Assembly: GCA_964510785.1 (NCBI GenBank) | Contig: CAZECM010000090.1 | Span: 1-12,414, forward strand | Direction: 5' to 3' | Source: JAAYZM01 sp964510785 | GTDB taxonomy: Bacteria > Actinomycetota > Actinomycetes > Actinomycetales > Cellulomonadaceae | Length of the DNA: 12,414 bases | In this document: positions 1 through 5,855 of the stretch, in pieces | How positions within the stretch are numbered: the stretch's first letter is position 1 | How the letters are laid out: every line of letters begins with the position of its first letter | Translations under genes and position numbers: made by a program | The notes under the pieces: model-generated | Told to the model about the DNA's origin: nothing | The model's database searches: none | Seen by the model: only the letters and a program-made list of their open reading frames with translations

Positions 1-673
1 GCATCTCCTCCACGGAGCGCACGACGACGGGCGCCACGAGCACCGCGAGCGCGACGGCACCCATGATGCCCGCGCGGTAGGCCGGCCCGAAGACGAGGGT
101 GAAGAGCGCGAACGCGAAGAGGCCAGCGACGATCGACGGGATGCCCGTCATGACGTCCACGAGGAACGTGATGGCACGGGCGAGGGGGCCGCGACCGTAC
201 TCCACGAGATAGATCGCGGTCAGCAGGCCGATCGGGATCGAGATGATCGCCGCGGCGCCCGTGATGAGGAAGGTGCCGGCGATCGCGTGCACGGCGCCGC
301 CGCTCGTCATATCCCCGAAGACGCCGACCATGTCGGTGCTCAGGAAGCTCACGCCGAACAGCTTCGCCCCGCGCGAGACGACGATCCAGACGAGCGAGAC
401 GAGCGGGATCATCGCGAGGCCGAACGCGCCCGTGACGAGGATGCTCGCGAGGCGGTCGGTCGCTCGCCGCTGCCCCTCGACCACCCGCGAGGCGATCGTC
501 AGCGCGACGGCGTACAGCGCGACGGCGAGAACGATCACCCCGGCGATCGAGGGGCCCGAGCCGATGAAGCCGACGGCGAGCGAGACGAGCAGCGCGCCAC
601 CGCCGACGGCCCACGGGGTGTAGGCGGGCAGGCGGCGGGCCGCGATGTCCCGTTCCAGGCTGAGTGCGACCAT
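1..673 (-). CDS. pstA: Phosphate ABC transporter permease PstA, 3' end beyond the window
   Basis: One of the two membrane-spanning subunits of the high-affinity phosphate importer PstSCAB. Reading the minus strand from the ATG at 673-671 gives 224 uninterrupted codons to the window edge. The protein has several hydrophobic segments and the PstA-like stretch DVMTGIPSIVAGLFAF, followed near the edge by VVVRSVEEM, which normally leads into the EAA loop that contacts the ATPase PstB; the loop itself is outside the window. PstA is usually about 280-370 residues, so roughly the last quarter to third is missing. The start codon overlaps the pstC stop (TGATG), which indicates translational coupling; only a weak G-rich ribosome site precedes it. 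PstA rather than PstC is chosen from the motif and its place third after pstS and pstC. pstB is expected just beyond the left edge. Confidence 0.93.
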   Translation of the reverse strand, partial: MVALSLERDIAARRLPAYTPWAVGGGALLVSLAVGFIGSGPSIAGVIVLAVALYAVALTIASRVVEGQRRATDRLASILVTGAFGLAMIPLVSLVWIVVSRGAKLFGVSFLSTDMVGVFGDMTSGGAVHAIAGTFLITGAAAIISIPIGLLTAIYLVEYGRGPLARAITFLVDVMTGIPSIVAGLFAFALFTLVFGPAYRAGIMGAVALAVLVAPVVVRSVEEM

Positions 674-1653
674 CAGTTGGCCCCCGAGAAGTCCTTGCGC
701 CGCGCCACGATGGCGCGTGCGACGAAGTTCACCGCGAAGGTGATGACGAACAGCGCGAGTCCTGTCGCGATCAGCACGCTGACGCTCAGCCCCGAGGCTT
801 CGGGGAACTGCGCCGCGATGTTCGCGGCGATGGTCTGGTGCTGGCCCGGCTTGAGGAGGAAGAAGGAGAACAGCAGCCCGGGCGAGATGACCATGAGCAC
901 GGCCATCGTCTCGCCGAGCGCGCGGCCCAGCCCCAGCATCGAGGCGCTGATGACGCCGGGGCGGCCGAACGGGAGGACGGCCATGCGGATCATCTCCCAG
1001 CGAGTCGCGCCGAGCGCGAGCGACGCCTCCTCGTGGAGCACGGGCGTCTGGAGGAACACCTCGCGTGCGACGGCCGTGATGATCGGCAGGATCATCACGG
1101 CGAGGACCACACCCACCGTCATGACGTTCTTGGCGGGCGCCTGGTAGCCCTCGAAGAGGGGGATGAACCCGAGGGTGGAGCTGAGCCAGGTCATGGCCGG
1201 GTCGAGCACGCCGATGAGCCACAGCGCGCCCCACAGCCCGTAGACGACGGACGGGATCGCGGCGAGCAGGTCGACGAGGTAGCCCAGGCCCTGCGCGAGC
1301 CGGCGGGGCGCGTAGTGCGAGATGAAGAGCGCGATGCCGATCGAGACGGGCACGGCGAGCGCGAGCGCGAGGATCGCGGCGAGCACCGTGCCGAAGATGA
1401 GGGGTCCGACGTAGCCGAGCAGGGACTCGCTGCGGAACCAGGAGATCTCCTGGAGCTCGGCCTGCGTCGCGGTGAGCGCCGGCCACGCCTCGATGACGAG
1501 GAAGACGGCCACGGCGGCGAGGACCAGCAGGATGAGGATGCCCGAGCCGTAGGACAGCCCGGCGAACACCCGACCGCCCCACAGGTGCGATCCGGTGCTC
1601 GTCGTCGACCGGAGGGGGTCCTCGGTGCGAGGCGGGTCGAGAGTTGCGGTCAA
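673..1653 (-). CDS. pstC: Phosphate ABC transporter permease PstC
   Basis: Partner permease of PstA in the PstSCAB phosphate importer, located in the cytoplasmic membrane. The protein has about six hydrophobic segments. It carries the typical run AIPSVVYGLWG and, towards the C-terminus, the EAA-loop region EEASLALGATRWEMIRMAVLP with the conserved ALG that docks on the PstB ATPase. The open frame extends to a GTG at 1710, but that codon lies inside the strong hairpin at 1677-1720. I prefer the in-frame TTG at 1653-1651, preceded by the purine-rich GAGAGAGAACGAG, giving 326 residues beginning (M)TATLDPP. Using the GTG would give 345 residues. The frame ends in TGA overlapping the pstA ATG. It follows pstS in the same transcript and is presumably induced with it by phosphate limitation. 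Function is clear; the exact start is the uncertain part. Confidence 0.93.
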   Translation of the reverse strand: MTATLDPPRTEDPLRSTTSTGSHLWGGRVFAGLSYGSGILILLVLAAVAVFLVIEAWPALTATQAELQEISWFRSESLLGYVGPLIFGTVLAAILALALAVPVSIGIALFISHYAPRRLAQGLGYLVDLLAAIPSVVYGLWGALWLIGVLDPAMTWLSSTLGFIPLFEGYQAPAKNVMTVGVVLAVMILPIITAVAREVFLQTPVLHEEASLALGATRWEMIRMAVLPFGRPGVISASMLGLGRALGETMAVLMVISPGLLFSFFLLKPGQHQTIAANIAAQFPEASGLSVSVLIATGLALFVITFAVNFVARAIVARRKDFSGAN

Positions 1654-1676
1654 CTCGTTCTCTCTCTCATGGCTGT

Positions 1677-1720
1677 GCGCCGTCGGGGCTGCGGGGGTCT
1701 CCCGCAGCACCCGACGGCGC
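1677..1720 (-). terminator. Strong intercistronic hairpin between pstS and pstC
   Basis: Bases 1677-1695 pair with 1701-1720 as 19 base pairs (11 plus 8), interrupted only by a single unpaired A at 1709 on the plus strand, around a 5-nt loop at 1696-1700. In the minus-strand transcript it begins 8 nt after the pstS stop and ends before the preferred pstC start. No U-tract follows the stem, so it is not a classical intrinsic terminator. The likely roles are partial termination (attenuation) or protection of the pstS mRNA 3' end, both of which would give more periplasmic-side PstS than PstC/PstA. Structure is seen directly; the role is inferred. Confidence 0.75.
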
Positions 1721-1728
1721 CGTCTAGG

Positions 1729-2865
1729 TCAGTTGGCCGAGATCGAGGCGATGGCCGCCTCGACAGCCGAGCGGAGCTCGCCGGAGATCGGCGCGGAGCC
1801 GGCCACCGACGGGTCGGCCGCACGGGCCTGCCCCTCTTCGCTCGCCACGTACGTGAGGAACGCCTTGACGTTGGCGGCGTCCTGCTCGCTGTCGTACACC
1901 GAGCACGCGATGGAGTAGGAGATCAGGACGACGGGGTAGGCGCCCGCTGCCGTGGTCGCACGGTCCAGCTCGATCGTGAGCTGCTTGTCGGAGGCACCTT
2001 CGGCCGCCGGCGAGGCGTCGACCACCGCGGCGGCGGCTTCCGCCGAGTACGGGACGAACGCGTCGCCCACGCCGACCGCGACGGTGCCGAGGTCACCGGC
2101 ACGCGAGCCCTCGGCGGAGCTGACCGTGTCGATCATGCCCTGCGTCTGGGCGCCGGACTGTCCGCCGGAGAGGGGCCAGTCGCCGCTCGCCTCGTGCGGC
2201 CATGCACCGTTCGCCGCGGCCACGAGCCACTCGGTGAAGTTCTCGGTGGTGCCGGACTCGTCGGAGCGGTTGACGGGGATGATGTCGAGCTCCGGGAGGG
2301 TCACGCCGGGGTTCTCCGCGGCGATCGCCGGGTCGTTCCACGCGGTGATCTCACGGTTGAAGATCTTCGCCGTGGTCTCGGCCGAGAGCTGCAGGTGCTC
2401 CGCCTCGAGGCTCGGGATGTTGTAGACGATCGCGATCGGGCTGATGTACAGCGGGAGCTGCAGCGGCTCGCCGTCGAAGCAGCGCGCCGTGGCCGAGGTG
2501 ACCTCTTCGGGCTTGAGCGCCGCGTCGGAGCCCGCGAACAGCGTCGCACCGTCGAGGAACTGCTTGCGGCCGCCGCCGGAACCGACGGGGTCGTAGCTGA
2601 CGAGGACGTCGGGGTTCGAGTCGCCGAAGCCGGCGATCCAGCCGCCCATCGCCTTCTCCTGCGAGGACGCGCCGGCGCCGGCGAGGTTGCCGCTCAGTGC
2701 GACAGGCGTCTCGTCGGGGGTCGCCTCGGGAGTGGTGGACTCGGTGGTGGTCTCGCTCGCGTCAGGGGTGGACGCGGGAGTGCTCGAGCCACACGCGGCC
2801 AGAGTGAGTGCCAGGGCACCCGCGAAGATCGCGGCGCCGGCAGCCTTGGTCCGGTTGAGCTTCAC
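1729..2865 (-). CDS. pstS: Phosphate-binding lipoprotein PstS
   Basis: Extracellular substrate-binding protein of the Pst importer, which captures inorganic phosphate and delivers it to PstC/PstA. The 378-residue product starts with a lipoprotein signal: basic MKLNRTK, a hydrophobic stretch, and the lipobox LAAC with the lipidated Cys at residue 25. A Thr/Ser/Pro/Glu-rich linker (about 26-56) tethers the folded domain. Phosphate-binding signatures follow: AGASSQ near 63-69, YDPVGSGGG at 91-99, AGSDAAL at 111-117 and RSDESGTTENF at 200-210, which supply the Ser, Asp, Arg and Thr ligands known in PstS. The start is a GTG at 2865-2863 with only a weak ribosome site. A PHO-box cluster at 2934-2977 lies about 70 nt upstream, so induction by RegX3 under phosphate starvation is expected. 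It is followed by the 1677-1720 hairpin and then pstC. Confidence 0.97.
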   Translation of the reverse strand: MKLNRTKAAGAAIFAGALALTLAACGSSTPASTPDASETTTESTTPEATPDETPVALSGNLAGAGASSQEKAMGGWIAGFGDSNPDVLVSYDPVGSGGGRKQFLDGATLFAGSDAALKPEEVTSATARCFDGEPLQLPLYISPIAIVYNIPSLEAEHLQLSAETTAKIFNREITAWNDPAIAAENPGVTLPELDIIPVNRSDESGTTENFTEWLVAAANGAWPHEASGDWPLSGGQSGAQTQGMIDTVSSAEGSRAGDLGTVAVGVGDAFVPYSAEAAAAVVDASPAAEGASDKQLTIELDRATTAAGAYPVVLISYSIACSVYDSEQDAANVKAFLTYVASEEGQARAADPSVAGSAPISGELRSAVEAAIASISAN

Positions 2866-2933
2866 AGACTTGGTGTCCCATCCATGTGGTGGTGTCCGCA
2901 GCGGTTGCCGCGCGACACCTGGACGGTAGGAGG

Positions 2934-2977
2934 CTCAGGTGACCGGTCTCCCGGCATGAGGTGAACGCAGGGTGAAC
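2934..2977 (-). promoter_or_regulatory. PHO box of four 11-bp direct-repeat units upstream of pstS
   Basis: Read on the minus strand there are four contiguous 11-mers: GTTCACCCTGC (2977-2967), GTTCACCTCAT (2966-2956), a degenerate GCCGGGAGACC (2955-2945), and GGTCACCTGAG (2944-2934). Three of the four match the actinobacterial PHO-box unit pattern known for Streptomyces PhoP, G(T/G)TCAYY followed by four looser bases. A possible -10, TACCGT (2928-2923), lies just downstream, placing the expected -35 within the box, as is usual for activated PHO promoters. The regulator is most likely the RegX3 encoded next door. The rest of the 2866-3002 gap shows nothing else. Confidence 0.85.
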
Positions 2978-3002
2978 ACTCCCCCACATTCCGCGAGGCC
3001 GA

Positions 3003-3701
3003 TCAGACCTCGGCGTCGTCGAGCTTGTAGCCCAACCCACGGACCGTGAGGAGGAGCTCGGGCGCCGCGGGGTCGGTCTCGATCTTCGAGCGGATGCGCT
3101 TGACGTGGACGTCGAGCGTCTTGGTGTCCCCCACGTAGTCGGCGCCCCACACGCGGTCGATGAGCTGGCCGCGCGTGAGCACGCGGCCCGCATTGCGCAG
3201 CAACAGCTCGAGCAGCTCGAACTCCTTGAGGGCGAAGCTCACGACCTTGCCCCGCACGTGGACCTCGTGGCGGTCGACGTCCATCCGGACGGGGCCGACG
3301 GCGAGCACCTCGTCGTCGGACTCCTCGACCCGGTCCGGGGTGCGCCCACGACGCAGCACCGCCCGCACGCGGGCGAGCAGCTCGCGGAAGGAGTAGGGCT
3401 TCGTGACGTAGTCGTCCGCGCCGATCTCGAGACCCACGACCTTGTCGATCTCGCCGTCCTTCGCGGTGAGCATGATGACGGGCACCGAGGAGGTCCGGCG
3501 CAGCTCTCGGCACACCTCGACCCCGGACATGCCGGGGAGCATCACGTCGAGCAGCACGAGGTCCACCCCACCGCGGGCGAACGCCTCGAGCCCCTCGGGG
3601 CCCGTCGCGGCGGCGATCACCTCGAACCCCTCGCGCGTGAGCTGGTAGGTGAGCGGATCGCGGTAGGACTCCTCGTCCTCCACGAGCAGGATGCGGGTCA
3701 T
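3003..3701 (-). CDS. regX3: Phosphate-responsive response regulator RegX3 (OmpR/PhoB family)
   Basis: Cytoplasmic transcription factor that, once phosphorylated by SenX3, binds PHO boxes and activates phosphate-uptake genes. The 232-residue protein has a receiver domain (about 1-115) with the acidic pair E8/D9, phosphoacceptor D52 in LLDVMLPGMSG, T79 and K101 (TKPYSFRELLARVRAVLRR). A winged-helix DNA-binding domain follows (about 130-228) with VVSFALKEFELLELLLRN, LTRGQLIDRVWG and the closing RGLGYKL. The open frame continues far upstream, but the ATG at 3701-3699 (MTRILLVEDEE) is the family start and overlaps the senX3 stop in an ATGA, indicating coupled translation. The name rests on the mshA-gpmA-senX3-regX3 gene neighbourhood known from mycobacteria; the Streptomyces equivalent is called phoP. 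Confidence 0.95.
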   Translation of the reverse strand: MTRILLVEDEESYRDPLTYQLTREGFEVIAAATGPEGLEAFARGGVDLVLLDVMLPGMSGVEVCRELRRTSSVPVIMLTAKDGEIDKVVGLEIGADDYVTKPYSFRELLARVRAVLRRGRTPDRVEESDDEVLAVGPVRMDVDRHEVHVRGKVVSFALKEFELLELLLRNAGRVLTRGQLIDRVWGADYVGDTKTLDVHVKRIRSKIETDPAAPELLLTVRGLGYKLDDAEV

Positions 3702-4906
3702 GCGGACTCCTGGTCTCGGGCCGACGGCGGGGTCGCTTCGGTCGGGGTCATTGCGGTCGGGCTCACTGCGGTCGGGTTCGCAGCGGGCAGGTGCGCGGCG
3801 GGCAGGCGCAGCGTGAACGTCGAGCCGCGTCCGGGTTCGGACCACACGGTCACGTCGCCGCCGTGGTCCGCCGCGACGTGCTTGACGATGCTCAGGCCGA
3901 GTCCCGTGCCACCCGTCTCGCGCGAGCGTGCGGGGTCCACGCGGTAGAACCGCTCGAAGATGCGCACCTGCTGCTCCGGCTCGATGCCGATGCCCTGGTC
4001 GACGACGGCGACCTCGACCACACCTTCGCGCGAGCGCACGCCGAGCCCGACGTGCGCTCCGGGCTCGGAGTAGGCGACGGCGTTGTCGACGAGGTTGCGC
4101 ACCGCCGTGACGAGCAGCGCGTGGTCGCCGTACACCTGGGCGTCCTCGCTCTCGCCCACGGTGACCTCGACGCCCTTGGCCGCGGCCGTGGTCTGAGCCC
4201 GCTCGGCTGCCTCGCGGATCACCGCCTCGATCCGCACGAGGCCGGGCTGCTCGAGCGCGCCGGCCACCTGGAGCCGGGAGAGCTCGATGATCTCGTGCAC
4301 GAGCGCGGCGAGACGCGAGGACTCCTTCTGCATCGTGGCCGCGAAGCGTCGCACCGCCGCGGGGTCGTCCGCTGCGTCGCCCACGGTCTCCGCGAGCAGG
4401 CTCAGCGCGCCCACCGGCGTCTTGAGCTCGTGCGAGACGTTGACGACGAAGTCGCGGCGGATCGCCTCGAGTCGGCGCGCCTGGGTGTGGTCGTCCGCGA
4501 GCACGAGCAGGTGGCGCGGGGTCACCTGGGCCACCCGGACCTGGAGCAAGAGCTCGCTCTGGCCGAGCTTGCCGCGGGACAGCTCGAGCTCGGTGTCCTG
4601 GATCACCCCGTCGCGGCGCACCGCGGCCACGATGGGCGCGATCTCCGGGTTGACCTTCCCGCCCGCCTGCACCACGCCGAGCGCGTACGCGAGCGGGCTG
4701 GCCCGCACCACGACGTCGTCGTCGTCGAGCACGACCGCGGCGGAGCGCAGCACGGCGAGGGTGCGGACCAACCCCTCGTCGAGCTCGGGCTCCGGCTGGG
4801 GGGGCACGTCGTGCTGGACGCGCTCGGAGTAGCGGAAGGAGATGATCGCCGCGAGCCCGACGAAGAGGCCGAGCAGCCCACCCACCAGGAGAGAAGGTCC
4901 GTCCAT
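3698..4906 (-). CDS. senX3: Phosphate-sensing histidine kinase SenX3
   Basis: Membrane sensor kinase that phosphorylates RegX3; in this family the phosphate signal is relayed through the Pst transporter and PhoU. The 402-residue product has one N-terminal hydrophobic segment (about 4-24), a PAS-like sensor region (about 47-145), the HisKA box FVVNVSHELKTP with phosphoaccepting H159, and an HATPase_c domain with N-box NLVDNAVAY (N275), DQGIGI (303-308), the F-box region RIFERFYRVD and GTGLGL (333-338). The family normally ends soon after GSTFTLRLP; here a tail of about 34 residues is built of Pro/Thr/Ala pentads encoded by a 15-bp tandem repeat. The ATG at 4906 lies only 6 nt after TAGTCT, so the mRNA may be leaderless. 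The stop overlaps the regX3 start. Confidence 0.95.
   Translation of the reverse strand: MDGPSLLVGGLLGLFVGLAAIISFRYSERVQHDVPPQPEPELDEGLVRTLAVLRSAAVVLDDDDVVVRASPLAYALGVVQAGGKVNPEIAPIVAAVRRDGVIQDTELELSRGKLGQSELLLQVRVAQVTPRHLLVLADDHTQARRLEAIRRDFVVNVSHELKTPVGALSLLAETVGDAADDPAAVRRFAATMQKESSRLAALVHEIIELSRLQVAGALEQPGLVRIEAVIREAAERAQTTAAAKGVEVTVGESEDAQVYGDHALLVTAVRNLVDNAVAYSEPGAHVGLGVRSREGVVEVAVVDQGIGIEPEQQVRIFERFYRVDPARSRETGGTGLGLSIVKHVAADHGGDVTVWSEPGRGSTFTLRLPAAHLPAANPTAVSPTAMTPTEATPPSARDQESA
3734..3808. repeat. 15-bp tandem repeat encoding the SenX3 C-terminal tail
   Basis: Five consecutive 15-bp units on the plus strand: CGCTTCGGTCGGGGT (3734-3748), CATTGCGGTCGGGCT (3749-3763), CACTGCGGTCGGGTT (3764-3778), then the more diverged CGCAGCGGGCAGGTG (3779-3793) and CGCGGCGGGCAGGCG (3794-3808). 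The first three share the core CGGTCGGG, and the last two share GCGGGCAGG. Each unit is five codons, encoding on the minus strand TPTEA, SPTAM, NPTAV, HLPAA and RLPAA, so gain or loss of a unit keeps the frame. Confidence 0.8.
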
Positions 4907-4912
4907 GCGGCC

Positions 4913-4918
4913 AGACTA
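4913..4918 (-). promoter_or_regulatory. Candidate leaderless -10 element of senX3
   Basis: On the minus strand TAGTCT is followed by the six bases GGCCGC and then the senX3 ATG. TANNNT ending about six bases before a start codon is the usual layout of leaderless actinobacterial transcripts, and no Shine-Dalgarno-like purine run precedes this ATG. No convincing -35 is visible 16-18 nt upstream. Confidence 0.5.
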
Positions 4919-4978
4919 CGGTTGGTGCGGAAGGCCCGACCGCCTCACAGGGCAGTCTTCGGTGAGTGGGACCCAAGA

Positions 4979-5011
4979 GTTCACCTCGGCGCCGGGTTCC
5001 GTTCACCCGCG
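4979..5011 (+). promoter_or_regulatory. PHO box between senX3 and phoU
   Basis: GTTCACCTCGG (4979-4989) and GTTCACCCGCG (5001-5011) are two strong PHO-box units exactly 22 bp apart, with a degenerate 11-mer CGCCGGGTTCC between them, so the cluster is three 11-bp units in phase. They read towards phoU but lie in the only gap shared with divergent senX3, so RegX3 bound here could act on both, including autoregulation. No clear -10 is visible between the box and phoU. The rest of the 143-base gap shows no other feature apart from the senX3 -10. Confidence 0.78.
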
Positions 5012-5049
5012 CCTGAGACCGTGGGTGTCCGCCATGCGAGAGGAACACG

Positions 5050-5700
5050 ATGCGGACGATCTTTGAGGCCGAGCTCACCCAGCTCGGCGAGGACCTCGTG
5101 GCCATGAGCCGCCTGGTCGAAGAAGCGATCTCGGACGCGGGCACAGCACTTCTGACCGGAGACGTCGCGCTCGCCGAACGAGTCATCGCTGCGGACCGCG
5201 CGATCGACGCGCTCGAGACGGACCTCGACGAGCGGTGCATCGCGCTGCTCGCCCAGCAGCAACCGGTCGCGACCGACCTGCGCACCGTCGTCACCGCGCT
5301 GCGCATGAGCGCGACGCTCGAGCGGATGGGGGACCTCGCCCGGCACATCGCCCAGATCGCGCGCCTGCGCTACCCCGCGCCCGCCGCGGCCCAGCCCCTC
5401 GGGGGCGCCTTCGCCTCGATGCACGACGCCGCGAACCGGGTGGCCCGGCGCATGACGACGCTGCTCTCGACGCACGACCTCGAGGTGGCCGTCGCGATCG
5501 AGCGCGACGACGACCTGCTCGACGCACTGCTCGAGCAGGTCTTCGGCACCGTGCTCGCGCCCGAGTGGGCGGGTACGCCGCAGGAGACCGTCGACGCTAC
5601 GCTGCTGTCCCGCTACTTCGAGCGCTTCGGCGACCACGGCGTCTCGGTCGCCCGCCGCATGGTCTACCTGGTCACCGGCGAGAACGCCCTGGTCGACTGA
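5050..5700 (+). CDS. phoU: Phosphate signalling regulator PhoU
   Basis: Cytoplasmic, peripheral-membrane protein that links the state of the Pst transporter to the sensor kinase and keeps the phosphate regulon off when phosphate is plentiful. The 216-residue length is normal for the family. It has two homologous helical halves, each with the metal-binding PhoU signature: ERMGD at 91-95 in SATLERMGDLARHI, and ERFGD at 191-195 in RYFERFGDHGVSVARR, exactly 100 residues apart. The ATG at 5050 is preceded by a strong ribosome site, GAGAGGAA at 5038-5045. It is transcribed divergently from senX3, with a PHO box in the shared gap. The stop is followed at once by a run of C and an assembly gap, so anything downstream in the same operon is not visible. 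Confidence 0.96.
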   Translation: MRTIFEAELTQLGEDLVAMSRLVEEAISDAGTALLTGDVALAERVIAADRAIDALETDLDERCIALLAQQQPVATDLRTVVTALRMSATLERMGDLARHIAQIARLRYPAPAAAQPLGGAFASMHDAANRVARRMTTLLSTHDLEVAVAIERDDDLLDALLEQVFGTVLAPEWAGTPQETVDATLLSRYFERFGDHGVSVARRMVYLVTGENALVD

Positions 5701-5723
5701 CCCCCCCCCCCCCNNNNNNNNNN
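5701..5723. other. C13 homopolymer followed by a 10-N assembly gap
   Basis: Thirteen C residues (5701-5713) begin directly after the phoU stop and run into ten N (5714-5723). A round block of 10 N is usually a placeholder, so the true missing length is unknown and the C-run may itself be a sequencing artefact. Distances across this point, and the contiguity of phoU with the following gene, should not be taken literally. Confidence 0.95.
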
Positions 5724-5745
5724 GCGGCAAAGCCACGCTCATTCA

Positions 5746-5792
5746 CAAGGTGGAGCGTTGGTGCCCTCACAGGGCACCAACGCTCCACCTTG
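5746..5792. repeat. Palindromic repeat, copy 1 (perfect 22-bp arms)
   Basis: A perfect inverted repeat with arms at 5746-5767 and 5771-5792 and a 3-nt centre CAC. The arm begins CAAGGTGGAGCG and continues TTGGTGCCCT. It lies 63 nt upstream of the AbiEi-like start codon and just after the assembly gap. A second, slightly decayed copy in the same orientation lies beyond the far end of that gene (6862-6907). There is no T-run on either side, so it is not a plain intrinsic terminator, though a strong RNA hairpin would form. It could be a repeated extragenic palindrome or a protein-binding site. Confidence 0.9.
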
Positions 5793-5855
5793 AGGCGTTC
5801 CACAGGTGAGAGCGGCTCCGCTCCGGAGATCGCCAGGGTTGGGGACGATTCTGGG

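Noticed and set aside
664..2964. Very long plus-strand open frame (766 codons) across pstC and pstS
   Set aside because: It is antisense to well-recognised pst genes, has an Arg/Asp/Gly/Glu-rich composition expected from a mirrored GC-rich frame, and has no recognisable domain.
4943..4954. CCTCACAGGGCA in the senX3-phoU gap matching 12 bases at the centre of palindrome copy 1
   Set aside because: The match stops at 12 bases with no inverted arm around it; chance similarity is likely.
3702..5348. Upstream extension of the regX3 frame through senX3 and into phoU
   Set aside because: The receiver domain begins canonically at 3701, and the upstream translation is low-complexity Arg/Ala/Gly in the wrong frame of senX3.
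5235..5855. Extension of the AbiEi-like frame back through phoU
   Set aside because: It crosses the N gap and runs out of frame through phoU; the ATG at 5856 starts the recognisable winged-helix domain.
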